From: Streptomyces chilikensis
Lineage (GTDB): Bacteria > Actinomycetota > Actinomycetes > Streptomycetales > Streptomycetaceae
Assembly: GCF_001642695.1 (NCBI RefSeq)
Contig: NZ_LWCC02000005.1
Span: 415,983-479,982, forward strand
Reading direction: 5' to 3'
DNA length: 64,000 bases
Made by a program: the position numbers and the translations under genes. The notes beneath the pieces were generated by a model. That model was given only the letters and a program-made list of their open reading frames with translations. It was not told the DNA's origin and did not search any database. This document shows, in pieces, positions 27,112 to 34,432 of the stretch; position 1 is the stretch's first letter; every line of letters begins with the position of its first letter.

Positions 27112-27794
27112 TCCTCCTCCTTCGCGAGTGCGTTCAGGGCCGACGAGGTCATGGCGGATCCGCCGCGGCGGCCGTGGACGGTGACGTACGGGATGTCGAT
27201 TCCGTGCTCGTCGGCGAGTTCGGTGAGGGCCTGCTTGGACTCGGCGGCGCCGATGAAGCCGACCGGGCAGCCCACGATCGCGGCGGGGCGGGGCGCCCCG
27301 TCGATCAGCATCTCCAGCAGGTGGAACAGGGCGGTCGGCGCGTTGCCGACGGCGACCACGGCGCCTTCCATGAGCGGCTCCCAGAGGGAGACGGCCGCCG
27401 CGGTGCGGGTGGTGTTCCAGCGGCGGGCGAGGGCGGGCACGCGTTCGTCGCCGAGCAGGCAGACGACATCGTTGTCGCTCGGCAGGCGGCTTCGGGTGAC
27501 TCCGGTGGCGACCATGGTGACGTCGCAGAGGATGGGCGCGCCCGAGCGCAGGGCGGCGCGGGCGGCGGGAACCAGTCGCGGGTGGACCACCAGGTCGTCG
27601 GCGAGGTCGACCTGCCCCGCCCCGTGGATCATCCGCACGGCGAGGCGTTCCGCCTCGGCGGGGATGTGGTCCAGTCGCGCCTCGCGGCGGATGGTGGCGA
27701 AGGAGTCGACGTAGATGGCCGGGCCGTCGGCGAGGTAGTCGTAGTGCGTGTTCGGCCGGCGGGGTTCGGTGTGTCCTGGGGTGGTGGTGTTCAC
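27108..27794 (-). CDS. cobH: Precorrin-8X methylmutase CobH
   Basis: CobH moves the C-11 methyl group to C-12, giving hydrogenobyrinic acid. The 228-aa protein has YDYLADGPAIYVDSFATIRREA, AVRMIHGAGQVDLADDLVVHP, APILCDVTMVATGVTRSRLP, GNAPTALFHLLEMLIDG, and AIVGCPVGFIGAAESK, a complete CobH/CbiC set including the catalytic histidine in MIHGAGQ. GTG at 27794 overlaps the cobG stop and its own stop overlaps cobIJ, both as GTGA. Confidence 0.96.
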   Translation of the reverse strand: MNTTTPGHTEPRRPNTHYDYLADGPAIYVDSFATIRREARLDHIPAEAERLAVRMIHGAGQVDLADDLVVHPRLVPAARAALRSGAPILCDVTMVATGVTRSRLPSDNDVVCLLGDERVPALARRWNTTRTAAAVSLWEPLMEGAVVAVGNAPTALFHLLEMLIDGAPRPAAIVGCPVGFIGAAESKQALTELADEHGIDIPYVTVHGRRGGSAMTSSALNALAKEEE

Positions 27795-28678
27795 GCGGCG
27801 GCTCCGGGGACGATGACGCCACGCCAGGGGGTGACGGTGAGTTCGGTGGCGCCCGCGGCGTGGGCGTCGTCCACCAGTCGGGCGGTGAGGCCGGGGGTCA
27901 TGCCGTCGTCGGGAACCCCGACGTGCCGGCCGCCCTCCGGCAGCGGGCCCGGGGGCAGGGGTGGCTCGGGGCTCGGCAGACGTGGGTCCGGGCTCCCGGG
28001 GGGCGCCATGGGGGCGGGCAGTTCGACGACGTGCCAGGGCGCCGTGGGGCCGGTGCCCCGGGCGTCCATGAAGCTCCGGGCCAGGCCGGTCAGCGCCGGG
28101 GCGGCTTCGGGGAGCGGTACGACGGGACCCCAGGAGTCCCCGATCCGCAGTTGGGCGGTGTCCTGGTCGAGGGCCACCAGGCCGAGGTCGGCGGGGCGGG
28201 TGACCAGGTCGCCGCGGCCGTCGTCCAGGACGAACAGGAAGCGGGCGGGCAGTCCGGCGAGGTACGGGTCCGCGCACAGCAGCCGGTCGAGCTCGGCGGC
28301 CACGGGGCGCAGGTCGGCGCGGCCGCCGGCCGTTCCCGTGCGGGGCGAGACCATCACGTTCCTGACGAGTTCGTGCGTGCGCGAGGGCAGCAGGCCGGTG
28401 GCCTCCACGGCGTCGAGGACGGCGCTGCCGAGGCGGCCCTGGTGGCCGGGCAGGGCGCGGATCTGGAGGTTGGCCCGGCCGGTGACGTGGACCCGGCCGT
28501 CGCCGTGGCGTTCGGCGACGGCGGTGAGGGCGGTCAGCGAGGACGTCGGGAGGCGGCCGCCTATGAGGCGGAGCCGTATCAGGAGGCCGTCCTCGGCGGG
28601 CCAGGGGCGGAGCACGCCGGGGCAGCGGTCGCGGCGGGCACGGCGTGCGGAGACGATGGCGTTGTCCATCCGGGACAT
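27791..28678 (-). CDS. cobG: Precorrin-3B synthase CobG, C-terminally short
   Basis: A 295-aa protein with the N-terminal ferredoxin-like and first catalytic half of the nitrite/sulfite-reductase family: CPGVLRPWPAEDGLLIRLRL, VHVTGRANLQIRALPG, RNVMVSPRTG. CobG normally ends with a conserved Fe4S4/sirohaem-type cysteine block after a TPWRGV motif; here TPWRGVIVPGAAA is followed at once by the stop. Only two cysteines remain (about residues 19 and 154). The stop forms a GTGA overlap with cobH, so no lost remnant is hidden downstream. Either this enzyme works without that cluster, or it is inactive and precorrin-3B is made another way. ATG at 28678 has GAAGGA five bases upstream. It is first behind riboswitch 3. 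Confidence 0.8.
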   Translation of the reverse strand: MSRMDNAIVSARRARRDRCPGVLRPWPAEDGLLIRLRLIGGRLPTSSLTALTAVAERHGDGRVHVTGRANLQIRALPGHQGRLGSAVLDAVEATGLLPSRTHELVRNVMVSPRTGTAGGRADLRPVAAELDRLLCADPYLAGLPARFLFVLDDGRGDLVTRPADLGLVALDQDTAQLRIGDSWGPVVPLPEAAPALTGLARSFMDARGTGPTAPWHVVELPAPMAPPGSPDPRLPSPEPPLPPGPLPEGGRHVGVPDDGMTPGLTARLVDDAHAAGATELTVTPWRGVIVPGAAA

Positions 28679-28697
28679 GCGAGTCCTTCGAGGTCAG

Positions 28698-28716
28698 GGA
28701 CCCGTTCGCGGGGTCC
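28698..28716 (-). terminator. Hairpin between riboswitch 3 and cobG
   Basis: GGACCCG-TTCG-CGGGGTCC (one bulge), flanked by AGGTC and GACCT, lies 20-40 nt before the cobG start. It is placed to act as the expression platform of the cobalamin riboswitch. Confidence 0.45.
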
Positions 28717-28739
28717 GCGGTCGACCTGGCGGCCCGTCA

Positions 28740-28905
28740 CCGCCAGCGCCAGCAGGTCTTCGGACTCGGGTTCCTCCGGTACGGGCGCCTTCCCGGAGCA
28801 TCGCTCCAGTGGCTGCGCCGCGCTCGTCGCGCCTGCGCGTGCCCGACCGTCACCCTCACCGCTGCGCGTCAGTCCCGGACTCCCACCGGGTTCCCTGACC
28901 CCACC
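28740..28905 (-). ncRNA. Cobalamin riboswitch 3 (cobG operon)
   Basis: On the minus strand: GGGAACCCGGTGGGAGTCC (28896-28876 region), GCGCAGCGGTGAGGG, then GAGTCCGAAGACCTGCTGG (28768-28750). These are the conserved cobalamin riboswitch blocks in order. A TACTCT -10 box at 28935-28930 precedes it. Confidence 0.93.
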
Positions 28906-28979
28906 ACGTGGAGTTCGACTGGCTGGACGAGAGTACCTTGCCCCGCGAGGGCCGTGGACGGCGGCGTCGGAGCCGGGGT

Positions 28980-28985
28980 TAGGGT
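28980..28985 (+). promoter_or_regulatory. Leaderless-type -10 box TAGGGT
   Basis: TAGGGT is followed by six bases and then the ATG of the DUF1028 gene at 28992. There is no Shine-Dalgarno sequence, so transcription probably starts at the A of the ATG. Confidence 0.55.
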
Positions 28986-28991
28986 CCGGCC

Positions 28992-29834
28992 ATGACTTTC
29001 TCGATCGCCGCGCGCAGTGCGGACGGGACCTGCTTCGGGGTCGCCGTCGCGTCCAAGTTCCTCGCCGTGGGAGCGGCCGTTCCGGCGGCACGGGCCGGGG
29101 TGGGCGCCCTGGCCACGCAGGCCCTGGCCAACCTCGCCTACCGCCCGGACGGCATACGCCTGCTGGACGAGGGGCGCTCCGCCCGGGAGACCCTGGACAC
29201 GCTGCTCGCCGGGGACGAGCGGCGGGACGACCGGCAGGCCGGGATCGTCGACCGGGACGGCGGCTCGGCGACCTGGACCGGTCGCGCCTGCATGACGTGG
29301 GCGGGGGGCGTGTCCGGGCCGGGGTACGCGATCCAGGGCAACATCCTGACCGGCCCCGAGGTGGTGCGGGCGATGGAGCGGGCCTGGCTGGAGACGGACC
29401 AGGACCTCCCGCTGGCCCGGCGGCTGCACGCGGCCCTGCTGGCCGGCGACCGCGCGGGCGGTGACAGCCGGGGCCGGCAGAGCGCGGCCCTGCTGGTGGT
29501 GACGCCGGACGGCGGATACGGCGGGGGCAGCGACGTGCTGGTGGACCTGCGGGTGGACGACCACGCCGATCCCTCGGCGGAACTGGGCCGTCTGCTGGAC
29601 CTGCACGACCTGTACTTCGGCAGGCCCGATCCGCGGACCCTGCTGCCGCTCTCGGGCGAGCTGGCCGAGGAGGTGGCCGGACGGCTGGCCGCGCTGGGGC
29701 ACCGCGGCGTGGAACTCGACGTGGCACTGGCCGAGTGGGCGGGGATCGCGAACCTCGAGGAGCGGCTGGTGACCGGGGCGATCGACCCGCTCGTCCTGGA
29801 GCACCTCCGGGCGGCGGGGGACCCGCGGGCGTAG
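28992..29834 (+). CDS. DUF1028 (Ntn-hydrolase-like) protein
   Basis: A 280-aa member of the DUF1028 family. The N-terminal MTFSIAARSADGTCFGVAVASKFLAVGAAVP and the later WAGGVSGPGYAIQGNIL and GDSRGRQSAALLVV blocks are diagnostic. Structures of relatives show an N-terminal-nucleophile hydrolase-like fold, but no confirmed reaction is known to me. The C-terminal 70 residues resemble the small peptidoglycan-binding-like tail seen in many members. It is divergent from riboswitch 3 and cobG, but a link to cobalamin is not implied. Confidence 0.88.
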   Translation: MTFSIAARSADGTCFGVAVASKFLAVGAAVPAARAGVGALATQALANLAYRPDGIRLLDEGRSARETLDTLLAGDERRDDRQAGIVDRDGGSATWTGRACMTWAGGVSGPGYAIQGNILTGPEVVRAMERAWLETDQDLPLARRLHAALLAGDRAGGDSRGRQSAALLVVTPDGGYGGGSDVLVDLRVDDHADPSAELGRLLDLHDLYFGRPDPRTLLPLSGELAEEVAGRLAALGHRGVELDVALAEWAGIANLEERLVTGAIDPLVLEHLRAAGDPRA

Positions 29835-29851
29835 CCCGCCGCGCCGCCGCC

Positions 29852-29885
29852 CGGCGGGCCCCGGCCACGCGGCCGGGGCCCGCCG
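29852..29885. terminator. Bidirectional terminator, perfect 15-bp stem
   Basis: CGGCGGGCCCCGGCC pairs perfectly with GGCCGGGGCCCGCCG around an ACGC loop. It separates the convergent DUF1028 and hydrolase genes. Confidence 0.85.
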
Positions 29886-29897
29886 TCCCGGTACCGG

Positions 29898-30665
29898 TCA
29901 GGGGACGTCGAGGAACGCCGCCAGCTCCGTCACGAAGGCCGGGGCGCCGACGGCGCCGGAGTGGTCGCCGGGCACCGTCCTCAGCGTGGCCGCGGGAAGT
30001 GCTCCGGCGAGCACCTCGGGCCGGGTGGCGAGCGGGTCGTCCTCACCGGCGAGGAGCAGCGTGGGCGCGGTGATCTCCGTGAGGGGGATCGGCTCCTGGT
30101 GGATCGCCCGCGCGTGGGCGGCCAGGGCGAGGCGGTCGGCGCCGACGGCGTCGGCGAAGGCCCGGAAGTCCGCCGCGGAGGGGTCGGTGACGGTGGAGGG
30201 GTCCTCGGCGGTCAGGGCGTCCACCAGCGCGGGTCCGCCGACGACGCGGCTGTCCACTCCCCCGAGTTCGACGACCGCGGCCCCCACGCCGCCGATCACC
30301 AGACGGCGGATCCGGGTGTCCCGGGCGGCGGTGAGCAGGCTGACGACGGCGCCCATGGAGTAGCCGACGAGGTCGTAGGCCTCCTCGTCGAGGAGGTCCA
30401 TCAGTTCGCGCAGGTCCTCGGCCATGCGCGCCTCGCCGTACCGCGCGGGGTCGTGCGGCTTCCCGCTGCGGCCGTGTCCCCGGGCGTCGAGGGCGAGGAC
30501 CCTGCGGCCCGTCTCGGCGAGCACCTGGACGATGCCGGGGGAGATCCAGTCCACGTCGGCGTCGGCGATGAAGCCGTGGTGCAGGAGGATCAGCGGCTGC
30601 CGGGAGTCCTGCTCCCAGAGCCGGTAGTGGATCTCGACGTCGTCGGAGGTCTTGAAGTACGGCAT
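29898..30665 (-). CDS. Alpha/beta-fold hydrolase
   Basis: A 255-aa hydrolase with the fold's standard motifs: oxyanion region LILLHHGFIADADVDW, RRVLALDARGHGRSGKP, nucleophile elbow VGYSMGAVV (Ser103), the acid in LLAGEDDPLATRPE, and the catalytic histidine in VPGDHSGAV. No cap domain of note. It resembles haloperoxidase/esterase-type enzymes, but the substrate is unknown. ATG at 30665 is preferred. It lies 51 bp downstream of an acetyltransferase in the same direction, so the two may share a transcript. Confidence 0.88.
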   Translation of the reverse strand: MPYFKTSDDVEIHYRLWEQDSRQPLILLHHGFIADADVDWISPGIVQVLAETGRRVLALDARGHGRSGKPHDPARYGEARMAEDLRELMDLLDEEAYDLVGYSMGAVVSLLTAARDTRIRRLVIGGVGAAVVELGGVDSRVVGGPALVDALTAEDPSTVTDPSAADFRAFADAVGADRLALAAHARAIHQEPIPLTEITAPTLLLAGEDDPLATRPEVLAGALPAATLRTVPGDHSGAVGAPAFVTELAAFLDVP

Positions 30666-30716
30666 GTCAGGGGATCCTTTCCGGTCGCGCGGGCGCTGCG
30701 GCACGGCCCGCGCGGG

Positions 30717-31250
30717 TCAGCCGTCCCGGTGGCGGACGTGGACGTGGCCGGGGCCGGGATACCGCGGGGGCCACGGCGCGAGGACGCGGTCGAGGGCGTA
30801 GCGGCACCGCTCGGCGACGCGGCAGGAGGCCTGGTTGGACTCCTGGTGGGTGAGTTCCAGGGCGGTCAGGCCGTCGAGGACGGTGAACGCCCAGCCGGTG
30901 AGGGCCTCCAGGGCCCGCGGGGCGACGCGGCGCCCGCGGGCGGGGGCGGCCGTCCAGTAGCCGACCTCGGCGGTGGGTGCGCCGGGCCGGATCTCCCGCA
31001 GGACCACCTGGCCGGCGAGTTCGCCGGTCTCCTCCAGGACGGCGAAGGAGAAGCGTTCGCCGCGTTCGGCCGCCGTCCGCTGTTCGTCGATCCACCTGCG
31101 GGCCCCGGCCTCGTCGTCGAGCGGGTCGGTGAGCCACCGGCGCATGGCGTCGTCCCGGTGCGCCGCGGCCAGGGCGGCGGCGTCCGTGGCCCGCCAGGGC
31201 CGCAGGAGGAGGCCGGAGGCGGTGTCCGGCACCGGTCGGGTGGCGGTCAC
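30717..31250 (-). CDS. GNAT family N-acetyltransferase (RimJ/RimL type)
   Basis: A 177-aa protein beginning GLLLRPWRATDAAALAAAH, then FAVLEETGELAGQVVLREIRPG, AEVGYWTAAPARGRRVAPRALEALTGWAF with the acetyl-CoA pyrophosphate-binding loop (RGRRVA, a variant of Q/RxxGxG/A), and LTHQESNQASCRVAERC. That order is typical of RimJ/RimL-like enzymes that acetylate N-terminal or small-molecule amines. The target is unknown. GTG at 31250 forms a GTGA overlap with a possible small upstream frame. Confidence 0.88.
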   Translation of the reverse strand: MTATRPVPDTASGLLLRPWRATDAAALAAAHRDDAMRRWLTDPLDDEAGARRWIDEQRTAAERGERFSFAVLEETGELAGQVVLREIRPGAPTAEVGYWTAAPARGRRVAPRALEALTGWAFTVLDGLTALELTHQESNQASCRVAERCRYALDRVLAPWPPRYPGPGHVHVRHRDG

Positions 31251-31453
31251 CGGACGCGGGCCGGCGGGCCGGGGGCGTGGCCGCCGTCGGCCGTCCGGCT
31301 GCCGGGCGTCACGCGTCGGGGGGCCCGGCGGGTGCGCCCGTCGGTGGCCGGGGCCGTGCCGTCACCGGCGGACCGGGGGACGCCGGCCTCCGTGCCGGTG
31401 TCCGTGCCGGTGTCCGGCATGCCGCCGCCAGGAGCGTGATCGGTTGCGTCCAT
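31247..31453 (-). CDS. Possible small upstream gene, 68 aa
   Basis: An ATG at 31453 opens a 68-residue Gly/Thr/Pro/Arg-rich frame whose stop overlaps the GNAT start as GTGA, the coupling style used elsewhere in the window. There is no convincing ribosome-binding site and no recognisable domain; composition alone could produce it. Treat it as tentative. Confidence 0.25.
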   Translation of the reverse strand: MDATDHAPGGGMPDTGTDTGTEAGVPRSAGDGTAPATDGRTRRAPRRVTPGSRTADGGHAPGPPARVR

Positions 31454-31498
31454 GCCCGAAGCCTCACACGGCGCTCCGGGCTTTCGCCGGTGTTTCGG

Positions 31499-31981
31499 TC
31501 AGTTCGGCCGGGCCGGGCTCAGCCGGTTCTCGAGGAGGGTCCGCAGCCGGTCCCCCGAGCCCTCCTTGGGCAGCACCACCAGGCAGGGCTGGGCGCGGCC
31601 GGAGCCGATCAGCAGGAAGAGGCGGGGCGTCTCCAGGTGGCGGGAGATCTCCGGCCACGCGAAGCGGCGCTGCTCGGCGCCGGTGGTGACGCGCACGCCG
31701 GTCCCGTCGATGCGGACCCGCTGCCCGCCGTCCTCCGCGGCCTTGGCGGCGGCGCGGCCGGCCTGCGCCCGGGGCAGGAAGACCAGGGCGAAGAACAGGT
31801 AGGCGACGCCCATCAGCAGGGAGAGCACGGTGACCGAGCCGCCGCGGATGCCCACCGCCATCACCGCGACGGTCAGCGCGAGGGTGACGGCGAGCCGGCG
31901 GCGGCCCGCCCAGGTGGAGCGCGCGTGGGCGCGGTGCGCCTCGCGGAAGTCGCGTGCGGTCGGGGTGTGCCGGAGGTCCAT
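31499..31981 (-). CDS. YcxB-like membrane protein
   Basis: A 160-aa protein with two adjacent hydrophobic helices (about residues 29-47, LAVTLALTVAVMAVGIRGG, and 50-68, VLSLLMGVAYLFFALVFLP) followed by a soluble C-terminal domain: RVRIDGTGVRVTTGAEQRRFAWPEISRHLETPRLFLLI, VVLPKEGS. This is the arrangement of the YcxB-like family, whose PH-like domain sits on the cytoplasmic face. Function is unknown. ATG at 31981 is favoured; GTG at 32023 would add 14 polar residues. Confidence 0.8.
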   Translation of the reverse strand: MDLRHTPTARDFREAHRAHARSTWAGRRRLAVTLALTVAVMAVGIRGGSVTVLSLLMGVAYLFFALVFLPRAQAGRAAAKAAEDGGQRVRIDGTGVRVTTGAEQRRFAWPEISRHLETPRLFLLIGSGRAQPCLVVLPKEGSGDRLRTLLENRLSPARPN

Positions 31982-32211
31982 GCGGTCCGTCCGGGTGTTC
32001 TTCTGCCGGCTGTCGGTGGTCACGTGCGTCGGCTGCCTGTTCTGTGGTGTGAGGACCGGCGGTGGGGGGCGCCGCCGGCGGGACCGGTGGAGCGGGGCGT
32101 GACCGCCCGGGGGAACGGAAGGGACGGTTCTCACCCGCTCCCTCCCAGTGTGCCCGTGTGCGCGGCTCCCACCCCCGCCCCGCCTGTCGCGTCGGGGCCC
32201 TCGGGTGAGGA

Positions 32212-33123
32212 TCAGGCCGCTTCGTCCTCCAGGAGGGCGAGGAGGGTCGAGCGGGCGAGGTTCGACATGACCGGGTTGGTCTCCCGGTAGTACCAGAGGC
32301 AGCCGACGGCCTGGGCGAGGGCCCAGCCCTTGCCCCGGTCCCAGGCGGCGTCGTCGGCGCCGAGGGCGAGGCGGAACGCCTCGCGGGCGGTGGGGCCGAA
32401 GTGGTTCCAGGCCGGCTGCAGGTCCAGGGCGGGGTCGGCCACGCCCGCCTGGCCGACGTCGATCACGCCGGCGAGCCGGCCCCGCTCGGTGAGGAGGTTG
32501 CCGGGCATCAGGTCGCCGTGGGTCCAGACGTCCGGCTCGGTGCGGGGGGTCCGGCGCAGCCGTTCCCACAGGCGTGCCAGGGCGGGGGTGTCGATCAGGT
32601 CCCGGCTCTTCTCCAGGCACGAGGCGACGTAGTCGTCGTGGCCGCCGAGCAGTCCGCCGCGGCCCTTGCCCCGGAAGACGCGGCCCTCGGTGTCGAGGGC
32701 GCGGACGTCCAGGACGAAGGCGGCGAGGTCCTCGGCGAAGGCGGTGGAGTCGTGGACGTCCGCCGCGGTGGCGGTGGTTCCGGGGATCCAGTGGTAGACG
32801 CTCCAGGGGAGCGGGTAGCCCTGGCCGGGTTCGCCCAGGGCGGCGAACCGCGGGGTGGGCACGCGGGTGGCCCCGGCGATCCTGGCCGCCGCTTCGATCT
32901 CCCGGCGGATGTCCTGGAGTTTGCCGTCCGGGTCGTCGCCGAGGAGCGGGAGCCTGGCGACCAGGCCGTCGCCGATGCGGAAGAGGGCGTTGTCGGTGCC
33001 GTCCGAGGGGCAGGCACGGACCGGCAGTTCCTTCCACCGCGGGAACTGGGCGGCGACCAGGGCGGTCATCTGCTGTTCGGTGACGACGAGTTGACCGGCG
33101 TGCATGGGAGGTGAGGACGGCAT
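32212..33123 (-). CDS. Aminoglycoside phosphotransferase (APH) family kinase
   Basis: A 303-aa APH-fold kinase. VTEQQMTALVAAQFPRW opens the domain; the phosphate-binding region is SDGTDNALFRIGDGLVARLP; the Brenner-type catalytic motif is WTHGDLMPGNLLTERGRL (D in HGD), followed by the metal-binding VIDVGQAGVADPALDL. In Streptomyces such proteins include antibiotic-modifying and small-molecule kinases, and the substrate cannot be called from sequence. ATG at 33123 has ATTCTG on the plus strand (CAGAAT on the minus) six bases upstream, so it may be leaderless; ATG 33105 is an alternative. Confidence 0.88.
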   Translation of the reverse strand: MPSSPPMHAGQLVVTEQQMTALVAAQFPRWKELPVRACPSDGTDNALFRIGDGLVARLPLLGDDPDGKLQDIRREIEAAARIAGATRVPTPRFAALGEPGQGYPLPWSVYHWIPGTTATAADVHDSTAFAEDLAAFVLDVRALDTEGRVFRGKGRGGLLGGHDDYVASCLEKSRDLIDTPALARLWERLRRTPRTEPDVWTHGDLMPGNLLTERGRLAGVIDVGQAGVADPALDLQPAWNHFGPTAREAFRLALGADDAAWDRGKGWALAQAVGCLWYYRETNPVMSNLARSTLLALLEDEAA

Positions 33124-33470
33124 GGGCGCATTCTGCCGGAACGCCGTACGGGCCGCCCGCCGGTTTCCGGGTGGTGCCCACCGGGCCGGAGGCCGCGACG
33201 GCACGAGGAGCTCTCGCGGGCCGTCGGCCTGTGCGGCGGGCGGGGTGACTGAGGCCCCGCCCGCCGCATCGCCGTGACCACGGTCCGGGTTGCCTGCGCG
33301 GCGGACGCCAAACCGGTCACTTCGGACCGTGGGTGAACCGCGGCTCGAGGGAGCCTCCGGCCAGCCGGAGGGCGGTGACGCACCGGTGCGGGGGGCGCGC
33401 TCCGCCACGCGGGCGGCGCCGGAGGGCGGTAGCGTGCTGGTGCCGGACGTCTCTCCCCGTGGAGGGCAGC
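33124..33470. other. Divergent intergenic region
   Basis: These 347 bp hold the promoters of two divergent genes. A 13-bp direct repeat GCCGGAGGGCGGT occurs at 33364 and 33418, and a TAGCGT -10 box lies at 33430-33435 immediately after the second copy, 36 bp before the next ATG. No gene is seen. Confidence 0.5.
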
Positions 33471-33935
33471 ATGCGCGACCCCGTACCGCACCCCGCCCTG
33501 CGGCGGCTGGACCCCCTGACCGGGGTCTGGGACATGTTCGCGCGGGGCACCGATGTCGGGCCCGTGCGCACCGAGTTCGCCTGGCGGGAGGGCGGCGCCT
33601 TCCTCGTCCAGCGCGCCGACCTGCGCCCGGACACCGTGCTGCCCGAGGACTGGCAGGGGCACGTGCCCTTCCCGACCTCCTGTGTCACGGGGTACGACGA
33701 CACCGCCGACGAGTTCACGGTGCTCTACGCCGACGGGCGGGGCGTGGCCAGGGTCTACCGAGCCGATCTGGTGGACGGTGTCTGGCGGCAGTGGCGGGCC
33801 GCGCCCGGCTTCCACCAGCGCTTCACCGCCGACGTGGACCCTGCGGGCGGGACGCTGGCCGGGGCGTGGGAGTTCTCCGAGGACGGCACGGCCTGGCGCC
33901 GTGATGTCGACGTCACGTACCGGCGGGTCCGCTGA
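33471..33935 (+). CDS. Conserved small protein, lipocalin-like/DUF1579 type
   Basis: A 154-aa protein with PALRRLDPLTGVWDMFARGTD, FAWREGGAFLVQRADL, GYDDTADEFTVLYADGRGVARVY, and a C-terminal FTADVDPAGGTLAGAWEFSEDGTAWRRD. This order of beta-strand blocks is the pattern of small barrel proteins grouped with DUF1579-like families that may bind a small hydrophobic ligand. No catalytic residues stand out. ATG at 33471 has GGAGG six bases upstream. It precedes the phosphatase/kinase pair by 26 bp, but that phosphatase has its own -10 box. Confidence 0.72.
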   Translation: MRDPVPHPALRRLDPLTGVWDMFARGTDVGPVRTEFAWREGGAFLVQRADLRPDTVLPEDWQGHVPFPTSCVTGYDDTADEFTVLYADGRGVARVYRADLVDGVWRQWRAAPGFHQRFTADVDPAGGTLAGAWEFSEDGTAWRRDVDVTYRRVR

Positions 33936-33949
33936 CGGCCGGACCGCCG

Positions 33950-33955
33950 TAGGCT
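33950..33955 (+). promoter_or_regulatory. Leaderless-type -10 box TAGGCT
   Basis: TAGGCT is followed by six bases and the GTG start of the LMW phosphatase at 33962. No Shine-Dalgarno sequence is present. Confidence 0.5.
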
Positions 33956-33961
33956 GGGCGG

Positions 33962-34432
33962 GTGCACCTGACGTTCGTCTGCAGCGGAAACATCTGCCGG
34001 TCCCCCTCCGCCGCCCTGGTGGTGGCGGAGCATCTGCGCCGGGCCGGTCTCGACGACCGGGTCCGGGTGACCAGCGCCGGCATCGGCGACTGGCACGTCG
34101 GGGAGCCGATCGACCCGCGCTCCGGGGGCGCGCTGGCGGGCCGCGGCTATCCGACCGCCCACGCGGCCGCGCAGGTCGGCGCCGAACACCTGGACGCCGA
34201 CCTGTTCCTGGCGATGGACCGCACCCACGAGAAGGCGCTGCGCGGGATGGTGGAGGACCGGTCCCGGGTGCGGCTGCTGCGCTCCTTCGACCCGAAGGCG
34301 GTGGCGTCCGGCGACCTCGAGGTGCCCGACCCGTACTACGGAGGGGGTCAGGGCTTCGAGGACGTGCTGGACATGATCGAGGCGTCCGTCCCCGGTCTGC
34401 TCGCCTGGGTGCGCGAGCACCTGGACGGATGA
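33962..34432 (+). CDS. Low-molecular-weight protein-tyrosine phosphatase family
   Basis: A 156-aa phosphatase whose P-loop starts at residue 7: VCSGNICRSPSAA, with nucleophile Cys7 and Arg13 (CX5R). The general acid is in VPDPYYGG. Length and order are standard. LMW phosphatases act on phosphotyrosine or on sugar phosphates attached to protein (ribulosamine 5-phosphate). Here the stop overlaps the start of a fructosamine-kinase-family gene (ATGA), an arrangement known in bacteria and consistent with protein deglycation: this enzyme would strip the 5-phosphate, the kinase would add the destabilising 3-phosphate. The pairing role is inferred. Confidence 0.92.
   Translation: MHLTFVCSGNICRSPSAALVVAEHLRRAGLDDRVRVTSAGIGDWHVGEPIDPRSGGALAGRGYPTAHAAAQVGAEHLDADLFLAMDRTHEKALRGMVEDRSRVRLLRSFDPKAVASGDLEVPDPYYGGGQGFEDVLDMIEASVPGLLAWVREHLDG

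Noticed and set aside
28992-29834. DUF1028 gene as part of the cobalamin operon
   Set aside because: It is divergent from cobG, has its own leaderless promoter and no riboswitch; adjacency alone is not enough.
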